64,000 bases of DNA from Thiosocius sp942490985. GTDB lineage: Bacteria > Pseudomonadota > Gammaproteobacteria > Chromatiales > Chromatiaceae. A model generated the notes under the pieces. It was not told where the DNA came from and searched no databases. It saw nothing but the letters and a program-made list of their open reading frames with translations. This document shows positions 35,485 through 44,126 of this stretch, one piece after another; the first letter of the stretch is position 1; every line of letters starts with the position of its first letter. Location of the stretch: positions 62,001-126,000 of the forward strand of contig CALNYW010000005.1 of the NCBI GenBank assembly GCA_942490985.1, written 5' to 3'. The translations under genes were made by a program, and so were the position numbers.

Positions 35485-36271
35485 GACGGACGGCGGCGTC
35501 TCGGCTTGCCCTGGGGTTGGCAGGAGGGCTGGCCGCAGCTGCCGGCAGTGCGCTCGGCGAACTTACGGAAGTCCCGGTGGCCCTGCGTTTAGGCGTCGGG
35601 ACGCGTGACAACGAGGTCATCCAGTCCCAGCTCGAGGCGATCTCGCCGTGGGCGTGCGCCTTTCCACAACGATCAGCAGCGTCGACATCAGCGCGCTGGC
35701 CTACTCAGGCCAAGATCACGAGCCGCTCGGACGACTGACGATCAATGACGGCACCACCGCCGTAGAGCAGTTTTTCCGTCGCCGCGACGTGCTGGGCGTG
35801 AGCGCCGAGTCCGCCTTCGGTCCGATCGCCTGGCGTACCGAACTCGCACACCAACCGGGCCGAACCTTCAACACGCGCGACTTCGCGGGTCTAGACACTG
35901 TCGAACTCGACCAGACCACCTTGGGTGTGGGCGCAGATGTGGCATTGCCGCTGGACGTCCTCGCCAATGTGCAGGTCGCCTGGGACCAGGTACACGATGC
36001 GCCGGCGACCCTGGTTCGACCGGACGAAGACCGGCTTTTCACGCTGTTTTCCCGGCGAAGTTTTGCCTACGAAACCACCCGCACGGAGTTGCGCTGGTAC
36101 CACTCCCTGACAGACCACGACGATACGATCGTCGCGACGGTCCGCTACGAAATAAGCGACGAGACCAGCGCCTATGTTTCGAGTGAGTGGTTCTCCGGCA
36201 CACCCGAGGGACTGTTCGGGCAGTTTGCGTCTCAGGACCGCATCTATCTCGGCCTGGCCCATTACTTCTGA
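35481..36271 (+). pseudogene. Outer-membrane beta-barrel protein remnant, frameshifted
   Basis: The first frame gives a signal peptide (ASRLALGLAGGLAAAAGSALG) and PVALRLGVGTRDNEVIQSQL. After about 35640 the coherent sequence continues in another frame (VGVRLSTTISSVDISALAYS) through alternating strands (TELRWYHSLTDHDDTIVATV). It ends LGLAHYF with a terminal Phe, the outer-membrane barrel signature. A one-base shift near 35640 joins the two. Even when joined (about 260 residues) it is short for such transporters' partner proteins. The 255 bp after it carry no gene. Confidence 0.55.
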
Positions 36272-36535
36272 CAGCATTCGAGACACCGTCTCATTCGCAC
36301 GACCGGTCGACATCGACACCGTCACTGTTGCCAGCTGGGCCCTGCGGTATGTGTCAACAAAGTTTACAGATCGTCGCGTCGAATCGGGCCAGCAAGAGGT
36401 AAGTGCTTGAACTGCGGCGGCCTCTTAGATCGGCATGCAAATTGCAGAGACCTTCTCATTCATTGAGGGCGCCACAACCTGCGGTCAGCAGGACAGCACC
36501 CAGGCCGGAAAAACCTGCTGACAGTATTGAAGAGC

Positions 36536-36868
36536 ATGACACCGACACCAAGCACAGACCGCCGCTCCTACCCCCGGAGAGACACCCGCAGCGCTGCCGT
36601 TCAATCCTGGGTGTCGACCGCGCAGAGAAATCGGCAACGCTGCCGGATCGTTGAAATCAGCCGCAAAGGTGTTTTTGTTAAATCGACGCAGAGCTTGCGG
36701 TCCGGCGCAAAGGTGCAGCTATTCCTGGCTTACCGGAAAGGCCCGAAGGTCACCCAGCTGTTTCGACGCTGGGCGCGCGTCACAAGATGCACAGCCAACG
36801 GCTTTGCCGCTGTGTTTGTGACCCAGAAACGGCCTCCGCAGGGCTCGCGGCAGAACGCCACGCGCTGA
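36536..36868 (+). CDS. PilZ-domain protein
   Basis: The 110-residue protein has the c-di-GMP-binding signature: an Arg-rich segment DRRSYPRRDTRSA followed by VEISRKGVFVKS (D/NxSxxG variant with I-S-R-K-G). The rest fits the PilZ barrel (AKVQLFLAYRKGP, RWARVTRCTANGFAAVFV). It is probably an effector reading c-di-GMP made or degraded by GGDEF/EAL proteins such as that at 55.6 kb. The start is ATG 36536; a TTG 9 nt upstream is also in frame. Confidence 0.75.
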   Translation: MTPTPSTDRRSYPRRDTRSAAVQSWVSTAQRNRQRCRIVEISRKGVFVKSTQSLRSGAKVQLFLAYRKGPKVTQLFRRWARVTRCTANGFAAVFVTQKRPPQGSRQNATR

Positions 36869-36938
36869 TGATTTCGGCATGCCAGGCAACCTGGTGGGCC
36901 ATACGCCCGTCCTCGGTCGCGCTGACAGATTGATCGGG

Positions 36939-37340
36939 TCACATCGTTTGGCTGAGATAATCCCCGAGCTGCATATCCGTTGTCAGAATATGCTCCGTTA
37001 ACCAGCGCTCCAATACCTGCAGGTGCTCCTCTGTCATACCTTCGTTTGCCGCGAGAATCTCTGCCCTGAATTCCTTGGCGCTATCGATCAACTCGCTGTG
37101 CTCAACCTTATGCGCCGCAATTCCCCCATAGCCGTACTGCAGCATCAGCCGTTCCTCATGGCTAAAGTGCCAGACCGTGCAGTTGATCAGCTCGTCGAGC
37201 ACAGCTGCCAGATAGTCATCGGCTGCGCCCGCTGAGACGGCGCGATTGAGCACATTGAAGGTACTGATCAGCTTGCGGTGATCGTCATCAATCTCATCGA
37301 CACCGACACTCAGGATGTCACCCCAAACAAGGTCTTTCAC
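36939..37340 (-). CDS. Bacteriohemerythrin
   Basis: This 133-residue four-helix protein binds O2 at a diiron site. Ligands are visible as DEIDDDHRKLI, WHFSHEERLMLQYGY (HxxxE), HKVEHSELI (HxxxH) and LTEHILTTDMQLGDY (HxxxxD). Its length and order are normal for a single-domain bacteriohemerythrin. It is presumably cytoplasmic and used for oxygen storage or sensing in a microaerophilic organism. The start MKDLVWGDILSVGVDEID is typical. Confidence 0.93.
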   Translation of the reverse strand: MKDLVWGDILSVGVDEIDDDHRKLISTFNVLNRAVSAGAADDYLAAVLDELINCTVWHFSHEERLMLQYGYGGIAAHKVEHSELIDSAKEFRAEILAANEGMTEEHLQVLERWLTEHILTTDMQLGDYLSQTM

Positions 37341-37877
37341 GAAGCCTTACCTCCCAGGCACAGTAGTCGAATTCTTCCCGCCGCCAGCAGATCAACCGAG
37401 CGCATGGCGACCGATACGAAACTACCATGGCGCAATCTTTCCCCAGCTGTTATGACCCAAGTCAGTGCTTTGCCGCTTTCAAGATGGCGGCGTCACCATG
37501 ACGTCAATGCGTGACAGTTCAGACTGAAGCTGACTGACAGTGTCAGAAGTCGTCGAGGCAGGAAGAGATTTTGCAGTCGTGTAGACTCGGGTAGCGTGAA
37601 TGGCGGGTCAACGATCAGGAACTCGTCGTCCGGATAGATGAGCTGTCTACCCGGTTCTCGGCCCAATCTGCCGATCGAGCATCCACCGGCCTGCGACCGC
37701 AGTGCGCCTGTTACCGGTCACAAGCGTTGGGAATACTCGGCGAACCTCAGCTTTTTGATTTGATTGCCACACCCTGCTCAAATAGCCCGAGACAGTCCTC
37801 TGGCAGTCCGCTGAGGCCATGCTGGCCACCCGCCTCCTGCTTGGCGTTTTTCCAAAAAATTGACGGTTGTAAACATC
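37341..37877. other. Intergenic region, 537 bp
   Basis: This is the divergent region between bacteriohemerythrin (minus) and the ferredoxin-type reductase (plus). No convincing gene, tRNA or terminator is seen. It presumably holds two divergent promoters; none is clear enough to place. Confidence 0.5.
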
Positions 37878-39353
37878 ATGCCAGACACCCTCTCTCTTTC
37901 CCGCGCGGCACGACTTGCCAATGTGTCGCGAGGCGACCTGCAGGCACGTCTCAAAGATCTCGACCTTGAAATGTTCGAAGGCAAAATTGCGATCGTAGAC
38001 CTGCTCCGTGCTTACCCTCAAATCGATATCGACACCGATCCGATGCTCGAGCGGCTGGCGACGATACGCCAAGAGGCCTTTGCCAATCGCGGCAGGAAAG
38101 ACTCGAAGCTACCGGATGCCGAGGTGCTGATGGCACGCCTGCATGACTTCCAGGCAACGCTGACACGCACCAAGGCCGAGCTGAACAATGCGCAGATGCT
38201 GATAGGTGAGCTCAGCGGCGAATTAGACCATGCACTCGAAGGTGATGACCAAAAGCTGCGTGATCTCATTAGCGATCTGCAACGTCGCTTGCAGCGCGCC
38301 GCGAAACAAAGTTCGCCGGCCAATGACCGCGAGGCGGCCTTGTTTGCCAAAGACGCGCTGCTCAGCCTGATGAATGCCAGCGTAAAGCTACAGCCTAGCG
38401 GCCATGAGTTTTTCGTAGCCGGCCAGGATTCAGTGCTCGAAGCAGCCCTAAAGGCAGGGTTACATCTCGATTACGGCTGCGCGAGCGGGAACTGCGGTCA
38501 ATGCAAGGTACGCGTGCTTTCGGGGCGGGTGAAGCAGGTGCGAGACTACGACTATGTGCTCACCCCGCGCGAACAGGAGGACGGCTACGTGCTGGCCTGC
38601 TCCAACACACCTGTGACAGATCTACTGATCGAAGCGCACGAAGCAGACAAGCCCGCCGACCTACCACATCAGGAAATCCGCGTGCGCGTGCGCAAACAGA
38701 TCCCGCTCGACAACGATGCTTTGCTGCTTCAAGTTCAGACACCGCGGAGCAACACCTTGCGCTTCATGGCAGGACAACACGTACGAATAACAAGCGACAG
38801 CGGCAGTTCGATCGAACTCCCTGTGGCGAGTTGTCCCTGCGATGCACGCAACCTGCAGTTTCTTCTGCGCCGAAAAAACTGTGCGGCGCTGATCGAGGAA
38901 AGCCAACCCGACGCCGTGTTGACGATCGATGGCCCGCACGGTGGTTTTCTTCTGCGTGAGGAGTCGGTTGCTCCGGCCGTATTTCTCTCAGTCGGCGACG
39001 GGGTCGCGCCGATCAAGAGCCTGGTCGAACACGCGATCGCCATTGACAACGCGGAGATGCTGCACCTGTTCCGCATCGATGACATCCCCGTCGGCAGTCA
39101 CCTCGGCAATCTGTGCCGCGCCTGGGATGATGCGCTGGATAACTTCACCTACACGCGCCTGCCCGAAACCACGACAGCTGAACAGGCCCTGGACGCGATC
39201 GAAAAACGCGTCGTCGATATGCAAAGCTGCGAGTTCTATGTCGCCGGCCCGGCCGAATGGATCAAAGGTATGCGGGCGGCGCTGCAAACCCGCGGCATGG
39301 ATCCAGACAAGTGGCAGATGGCCGTGATCATCGACAATCTCCAGGCCGAGTAG
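37878..39353 (+). CDS. 2Fe-2S ferredoxin / FAD / NAD oxidoreductase with N-terminal helical extension
   Basis: The 491-residue protein has an unusual N-terminus: a helix-turn-helix-like start (LSLSRAARLANVSRGDLQARL) and a coiled coil to about residue 145. A plant-type 2Fe-2S domain follows, with Cys201, Cys206 and Cys209 (YGCASGNCGQCKVRV) and Cys241 (VLACSN). Then come a flavin domain (FMAGQHVRI, IELPVASCP) and an NAD domain (FLSVGDGVAPIKSLVEHA). The order is that of CDP-6-deoxyglucoseen reductase and MmoC-like electron donors. It is 10 nt upstream of tspO, probably cotranscribed. The partner oxygenase or acceptor is not in the window. Confidence 0.85.
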   Translation: MPDTLSLSRAARLANVSRGDLQARLKDLDLEMFEGKIAIVDLLRAYPQIDIDTDPMLERLATIRQEAFANRGRKDSKLPDAEVLMARLHDFQATLTRTKAELNNAQMLIGELSGELDHALEGDDQKLRDLISDLQRRLQRAAKQSSPANDREAALFAKDALLSLMNASVKLQPSGHEFFVAGQDSVLEAALKAGLHLDYGCASGNCGQCKVRVLSGRVKQVRDYDYVLTPREQEDGYVLACSNTPVTDLLIEAHEADKPADLPHQEIRVRVRKQIPLDNDALLLQVQTPRSNTLRFMAGQHVRITSDSGSSIELPVASCPCDARNLQFLLRRKNCAALIEESQPDAVLTIDGPHGGFLLREESVAPAVFLSVGDGVAPIKSLVEHAIAIDNAEMLHLFRIDDIPVGSHLGNLCRAWDDALDNFTYTRLPETTTAEQALDAIEKRVVDMQSCEFYVAGPAEWIKGMRAALQTRGMDPDKWQMAVIIDNLQAE

Positions 39354-39363
39354 ATCACAGACG

Positions 39364-39873
39364 ATGACACCCGCCAGCAAAGCCTCTTCGCTTATCGCAC
39401 AATCACTCGGACTCCTCGGTTGGCTCGGCGTCAGTTTCGTTGCCGCCGCAATTGGCGCTATCGCCTCCGTACAGGCCGCGTCTTTTTATGGTCAGCTCGT
39501 TCAACCTGAATGGGCACCCCCACCGTGGCTATTCGGGCCTGTCTGGAGCGTGCTTTACACGCTGATGGGCGTCGCTGCGTGGCTGGTTTGGCGCAAAGGC
39601 GGCTTTCATGGCAATCGATTGGCGCTGACACTCTTTCTGGTGCAGCTCGCACTGAATGCACTCTGGACCTGGGTATTCTTTGCCTGGCATCTTGGTGCGC
39701 TGGCATTGGTCAATATCATCGTGCTGTGGGCCTTGATCGCCACGATACTGGCGCTGTTCTGGCGAGTCAGCGCACTGGCTGGCGCCCTCCTCGTCCCCTA
39801 CCTCGCGTGGGTAGGTTTTGCAGCTGCTCTGAACTTCTCGCTTTGGCGGTTAAACCCTGGAGTTCTGGGCTAG
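39364..39873 (+). CDS. tspO: TspO/MBR-family tryptophan-rich sensory protein
   Basis: This five-helix membrane protein binds porphyrins. The 169-residue sequence shows YGQLVQPEWAPPPWLFGPVW, VLYTLMGVAAWLVWR, LFLVQLALNALWTWVFF and YLAWVGFAAALNFSLWRLN, the family hallmarks. In Rhodobacter, TspO modulates photosynthesis gene expression in response to oxygen, which fits the nearby pufC, but the role here is inference. It follows the flavin reductase by 10 nt. Confidence 0.93.
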   Translation: MTPASKASSLIAQSLGLLGWLGVSFVAAAIGAIASVQAASFYGQLVQPEWAPPPWLFGPVWSVLYTLMGVAAWLVWRKGGFHGNRLALTLFLVQLALNALWTWVFFAWHLGALALVNIIVLWALIATILALFWRVSALAGALLVPYLAWVGFAAALNFSLWRLNPGVLG

Positions 39874-39934
39874 TCTGTTCGGGAGGAGAGTTCGCTGGCG
39901 CAGCTCTCTGCGCGTCGTGAAGGCTGCCGTTCCC

Positions 39935-40681
39935 TCAATTTCGACGGATGCTGCCAGACCCCTGGACCGTCGTGCGGAGCTCGGCCGGTTCTCCCCGATA
40001 GAGGATGTCGCCGCTACCGTTTATCCCGGCGCTGAGCGAGTCGGTCGCGTGAACTAAGGCGTGGCCAGATCCATTGATCCATGCCGAAGTGCTCTCGGCT
40101 GTCAATTCCGACGCACGCACGCTGCCCGATCCATTGATGTTCACCGTCAAGTCCTTAACCCGCCCCTCTGCAACGATATCGCCGGAGCCCTGGACCATCA
40201 GCGCTGCACTCTCACGAAGCATGTCCTCCAACCGGATGCGCCCGGACCCGTTGATCTCGGTGCGGCTGAGAGACACCGGGGTTTCGATCAGGATCCTGAT
40301 GCCATGTCGAGTCGAATAGCTCTGTTCCGCGGCAATCTCGATCGCCCCGTTGGACCATCTTGTCGAAATGACGGGCAGGATATTGTCGTCAGCCGTGATC
40401 TCACAACGCGGACTCGGACCCTTCACAACCCTCACGTCGGCATTGATGTGCAAGCGGACAGCGTCGAAGGGCTCAAGGTCGCGTTGCTCGTTGGCGATCT
40501 TGCCTGATCCCTGCAGCAAGCGACCGGACACCACCGTGCCATCGACGATCACGGTGTCGTTTATGACGGTGACGCTGTCGCCGGACGTCGTGAAGGACCT
40601 CCCATTGATCGTGACAGTCGTATCGCCGACTGCACCAGAGGCACAAAGGCCACATGCGGTCATCACCATCAACATTCTCAT
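39935..40681 (-). CDS. DUF2807 (head-GIN-type) exported auto-transporter adhesin-like protein
   Basis: The 248-residue exported protein has a signal peptide (MRMLMVMTACGLCASGAVG). It has a right-handed beta-helix-like region with repeated NGSG/QGSG turns (TEINGSGRI, MVQGSGDI, NINGSGSV, WINGSGHA, GINGSGDI, TVQGSGSI). The segment EPFDAVRLHINADVRVVKG is the usual DUF2807 opening. ATG 40681 is chosen to start at the signal peptide. Probably envelope-associated, with no known biochemical activity. Confidence 0.82.
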   Translation of the reverse strand: MRMLMVMTACGLCASGAVGDTTVTINGRSFTTSGDSVTVINDTVIVDGTVVSGRLLQGSGKIANEQRDLEPFDAVRLHINADVRVVKGPSPRCEITADDNILPVISTRWSNGAIEIAAEQSYSTRHGIRILIETPVSLSRTEINGSGRIRLEDMLRESAALMVQGSGDIVAEGRVKDLTVNINGSGSVRASELTAESTSAWINGSGHALVHATDSLSAGINGSGDILYRGEPAELRTTVQGSGSIRRN

Positions 40682-40903
40682 ACCGCTCTCCCGGTCAACT
40701 GCCTGTCGTTGGTCCTCTACCCTTATGCATCCTCGGCCGTCGCACCCGGCTGCCCGCAGGTCGACCCCCTGTGCGGCAAAGGGTGGGCGGCAAAGAATGG
40801 GCGGCACTCATCGGCTCACCGACGACGCGGGACGCGGGTTGAACGGGGCAGTGAGCGGACAGGGGCGGAATCGCTGCTCCCAATCAGGCCACCGAATCGC
40901 CGC

Positions 40904-41131
40904 TCAAAGGCCGTTCAGCTTCCTCCTGACCGGGCAAGTGCAGATCTGCATCCCATCGCAGCTGCATCGCTTGCTGCACTGTTTGTCGGCCAGGCACTTG
41001 ACCACCTCGACGTCCCGGTTCATAAACCTTACCGCCGTACAGTCGGTTTCGTCACCGAGGCAAACGAAACCGGCGCTGCATCGTGCGGCTTGCAGGGATT
41101 GTGGGTCTATCTCCACGCGGTGAACTGGCAT
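40904..41131 (-). CDS. Small cysteine-rich protein, unknown
   Basis: The 75-residue product has nine cysteines (ARCSAGFVCLGDETDC, VVKCLADKQCSKRC, SCDGMQICTCPVRRKL) and no signal peptide. The composition and spacing look like real coding sequence, perhaps a metal- or disulfide-stabilised domain. A G-rich ribosome site (GGGGGGA) precedes the ATG at 41131; a longer in-frame start at 41209 is possible. It is on the same strand as the DUF2807 gene, 222 bp away. No family is recognised. Confidence 0.5.
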   Translation of the reverse strand: MPVHRVEIDPQSLQAARCSAGFVCLGDETDCTAVRFMNRDVEVVKCLADKQCSKRCSCDGMQICTCPVRRKLNGL

Positions 41132-41567
41132 TTCTGTCCCCCCGTCTATTGCGATCCAAGAAACGCCACCAGGATGCGACGCCACCCAGGCGGCCGTAAA
41201 CTCGGACAAACCCTAACGCTATTTCCGATGAAGCAGAAACGCTATTTGCGGTAACGCAGACACAGGGAGGGATCTCGATTCCTATATACAGTTGGATTAG
41301 GGCGACTTTCTCGGCAACAAGATAACAGCGTCCGTCCGCAACCCCACGAAGTTCACCTTTTGCCGCGGTCGGATCAGACGCGACATCCGCACCGCGCAAG
41401 CTATCCGGACTTTGTGGCGTCTGGGGACGTCGCGCCGTCGTGAACGACAGAAAATTTTACAGTGCTGCTTGGTTTTCCTGATGGACCGGACGTAAGCCTC
41501 TGAAATAACTTGGGTGGCCCGAGGATTGCAAAGCAATCAACACACTGTCACCACCGAAGGGTCAGCC

Positions 41568-41741
41568 ATGTCCAAGAACGCACAAAAGCCGCAAGACAGC
41601 GACCGAGAACTCATCGCCCAAAAGGTCGATCGCTGGGTGTCACGCCGACGGTCCCACACCCATGTCGGCCAAGAGTCGGACTGGCTGGGGTGGGACGCCT
41701 GGGTCTGCACCGATAGAGCGACGCAGCGCGCGGCACACTGA
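41568..41741 (+). CDS. Hypothetical small hydrophilic protein (uncertain)
   Basis: The 57-residue frame (MSKNAQKPQDSDRELIAQKV, then VSRRRSHTHVGQESDWLGWD) is preceded by GAAGGG 8 nt from the ATG. It is soluble with no recognised domain. The surroundings (41132-41567 and 41742-42065) carry no other convincing gene. Confidence 0.3.
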   Translation: MSKNAQKPQDSDRELIAQKVDRWVSRRRSHTHVGQESDWLGWDAWVCTDRATQRAAH

Positions 41742-42065
41742 TTCGATCCAACAACGGGGTTTTACCCGCCTTCGCGATCCAATCCAACCCGGTATCGCCA
41801 GTCGAGCGGCGCGCAAGGTCTGCTTGGGATAGCAAAGCCGCCGCCCGCAGATCCACCACGCCCATGGCGATCGGTACATAAAGCGGCCGTCGGCCAATCG
41901 CGGTGTTCTCAGACCGCCGCGATCATCGAAGCGACCCACTCGCCTCGCCCGAACCTCCGACCACTAACTCGTATTACAGAGACCCTGACGACGCGGTGTC
42001 GCCATCGGACTTGCGTTGGGCTAGGGTTTGTCAATCGCTTCACCCGACCTTTAAGGCAATGCTGT

Positions 42066-42578
42066 ATGACTTCCCCCCTTACCTGCGCCTGCATAGGCGC
42101 ACTGCTGTTGTCTCCGATGGCTTTCGCCGACGTACGCGTCACGTTTTTAGAAGGCGCACCGAAAGATCGTTTCACTTTCGCGAATATCAGCGGGTGCGAC
42201 TTGACCGACGGCGAGTTGTTTCTCGACCTGTCGACCTCACCTGCCGGATTGATATTCGACACGAGCAGCGAAGGCGCGGGCGTTGACGTCTTTCAGCCAC
42301 TGGAGATCACCGAGGGCGGCGAATACCTTCGTTCAGTTCCTCAAGTGTCCGATGGCGACAGTCAGATCATCCTCAACTTTGCGTCCTTCCCGAAGGACAC
42401 GCAGATCTCCTTCACCATTGATGTAGACGATACGATCGGCCAGCGCGAAATCACCGTGAACGGCGCCGAGATCGCAGGGGCCGGATTTACATTGAAGACA
42501 ACGCATGGAGCGTATCCAGCCCAGTTTAATCAGAACGCCGTCGCTGAAACCAAAGCCGTGTCTTGTCGATCGCGCTAA
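42066..42578 (+). CDS. Secreted protein of unknown function (aggregation-factor-core-like)
   Basis: The 170-residue product has a signal peptide (CACIGALLLSPMAFA). Its mature part is beta-rich (VRVTFLEGAPKDRFTFANIS, LFLDLSTSPAGLIFDTSSEG, GAGVDVFQPLEI, FTIDVDDTIGQREITVNG). Similar sequences in other Proteobacteria are annotated as aggregation factor core; that name implies little function. It is convergent with pufC. Confidence 0.65.
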   Translation: MTSPLTCACIGALLLSPMAFADVRVTFLEGAPKDRFTFANISGCDLTDGELFLDLSTSPAGLIFDTSSEGAGVDVFQPLEITEGGEYLRSVPQVSDGDSQIILNFASFPKDTQISFTIDVDDTIGQREITVNGAEIAGAGFTLKTTHGAYPAQFNQNAVAETKAVSCRSR

Positions 42579-42679
42579 TCTGCCAGTGGATGACTGAATC
42601 AACAGCTCACCCAACTGGTCAGGTAGCAGGCGTTAGGCCAACCCAACTGAGGCCGACGTGGATCCGCCTTGGCTGAGTT

Positions 42680-43933
42680 TCAACCGGCCGGCGACGCCGG
42701 TGCAGCGCCACTATCAGCCTGCGTCGCCTCGACCGCCTGCCCTTCGTCTTCGGCAGATTGTTCGTCAGCTGCCTCTTCTGATTCTGCCTCCAGGAAGGGG
42801 ATTTCCCACGGTGCGGGACGTTCCGTGACGACGCCGCGCAGCTCACCGTAGTCATTCAGCATCGTGACGCCGTAGAGTGGTTTATAGGCGCCTTTGTGAC
42901 AGGTCTGGCAGCCGACCTTTGGTGCATCACCCTCTGCGCTGAGGCGGTGACTCGGCAACAGCGATGCTACTGGTGTCAGGTATTTTTCGTTGATATCGCG
43001 CACCATCCGAATCCCATACCATGCGGTCACGCGCTGCGGCATGCTTTCCTCCCATTTCGCAAGCGCCCGCGTGTTATGGCAATAGGTACAGTTCACGCCC
43101 AACGAGTTGGACATGTACATCATCAATGAGTAGGTCCACTCGGCCTGCTTGATCGAGTGGCGGTTTTCGCCGGCCAGCGCGCGGGTACCCTGAACGCCGA
43201 TCAGCGTGTCGTCCTTGAGGAACGGCGTGAGCGGATCAAACGGCAGCGATGCGTTCCCGTTATTTTTCACACCCGCGACGTTCTGACCACCTTTCTGTGA
43301 AAGATAACTGCCGGGCACACGGGGGCCTGGCTCGGTAAACCAGATACCTGAGGGGACGTTCTTGCCGCGATGACAGGTCCAGCAGGTGACCCCGGTCTCG
43401 CCGACATGCTGCTTCCAGTTGGTGTTGATGTCTCGCACCATCGTTAGCATGTGTCGAGCGACGTTCTTGCCATATCGCTCGTCCGATGCCATCTCATCGG
43501 TGTTGTGGCAGTACTCACAGCCAGCTTCGGGAGACACCCAAGTCGACATTGCCTGCATGAGTCGCGAGAACTCGAGCGGGTTGAGATCGTTGAGGACTTT
43601 CACGTTTTCCATGACATCGGATAACGGCGGCAGCCCTTCGATCGGCTCATCCCGATATTCCGGCTCCGGGATCGCGTTCTCAGGGATTTGCGCCTTGATC
43701 AAATCCGGGTCGTAGTGTTGGACGAATGACAGGCCGCGCAAGCCGGTCTGCACATTCTGATTTCGGTCGCAGGCTGCGAGGCCACCCAGGACAAGGACAG
43801 CGACGATCAGTCGCATAACGAGCTGGCCGGCCGATCGGCTCGGCGACTTATGGGCCGGCACGGATGCGTTGTCCGTGCCCGACCGACGTTCGGTGTTTAC
43901 AGCTTGAAATACTCGACTATCGGATCTGCGCAT
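42680..43933 (-). CDS. pufC: Tetraheme photosynthetic reaction-centre cytochrome c subunit (PufC)
   Basis: The 417-residue lipoprotein has a signal RLIVAVLVLGGLAAC with lipobox cysteine at residue 55. It has four heme sites: CEYCH, CWTCH, CTYCH and CQTCH. Each is near the expected spacing, with axial Met-containing helices (RHMLTMVRDIN, SLMMYMSNSLGVN, GIRMVRDINEKYLTPV). This is the PufC architecture, which reduces the special-pair bacteriochlorophyll. An AGGAG lies about 10 nt before ATG 43933, supporting that start although it gives a 39-residue N-terminal extension; ATG 43816 is the alternative. The C-terminus is acidic and Ala/Pro-rich. No pufBALM genes adjoin it; HiPIP is directly upstream. 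Confidence 0.88.
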   Translation of the reverse strand: MRRSDSRVFQAVNTERRSGTDNASVPAHKSPSRSAGQLVMRLIVAVLVLGGLAACDRNQNVQTGLRGLSFVQHYDPDLIKAQIPENAIPEPEYRDEPIEGLPPLSDVMENVKVLNDLNPLEFSRLMQAMSTWVSPEAGCEYCHNTDEMASDERYGKNVARHMLTMVRDINTNWKQHVGETGVTCWTCHRGKNVPSGIWFTEPGPRVPGSYLSQKGGQNVAGVKNNGNASLPFDPLTPFLKDDTLIGVQGTRALAGENRHSIKQAEWTYSLMMYMSNSLGVNCTYCHNTRALAKWEESMPQRVTAWYGIRMVRDINEKYLTPVASLLPSHRLSAEGDAPKVGCQTCHKGAYKPLYGVTMLNDYGELRGVVTERPAPWEIPFLEAESEEAADEQSAEDEGQAVEATQADSGAAPASPAG

Positions 43934-44007
43934 TCTGTTTTTGCTCCTAAATCACCCGACGAAAGCTGATGCATACGCAGGGCAACTGTATTTCAAGCGC
44001 AGCTTAA

Positions 44008-44039
44008 TGTAAGTTTAGTTTGACATTACGAATTGTCAA
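44008..44039 (-). promoter_or_regulatory. pufC promoter with PpsR/CrtJ-type TGT-N12-ACA motif
   Basis: On the minus strand a perfect -35 TTGACA (44039-44034) and a -10 TAAACT (44017-44012) are separated by 16 bp, about 80 nt before pufC. TGT-N12-ACA lies at 44008-44025 and overlaps the -10. On the minus strand it reads TGTCAAACTAAACTTACA, close to the PpsR/CrtJ consensus. The palindrome TTGACATTACGAATTGTCAA at 44020-44039 includes the -35. Oxygen- or light-dependent repression would fit. The promoter call is from motif reading only. Confidence 0.45.
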
Positions 44040-44126
44040 TTTTACTAGTCACTCGCGTCAGGCGAACGCTGCACGAACACGCCGGGCCTTGCGGCCCTCG
44101 CGTGGTTTTCTGCCTGCTGTCTGTGT

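Noticed and set aside
40709..41254. Plus-strand open frame of 181 codons
   Set aside because: Its composition is unlike a real protein, no ribosome site is evident, and the cysteine-rich minus-strand frame is more convincing.
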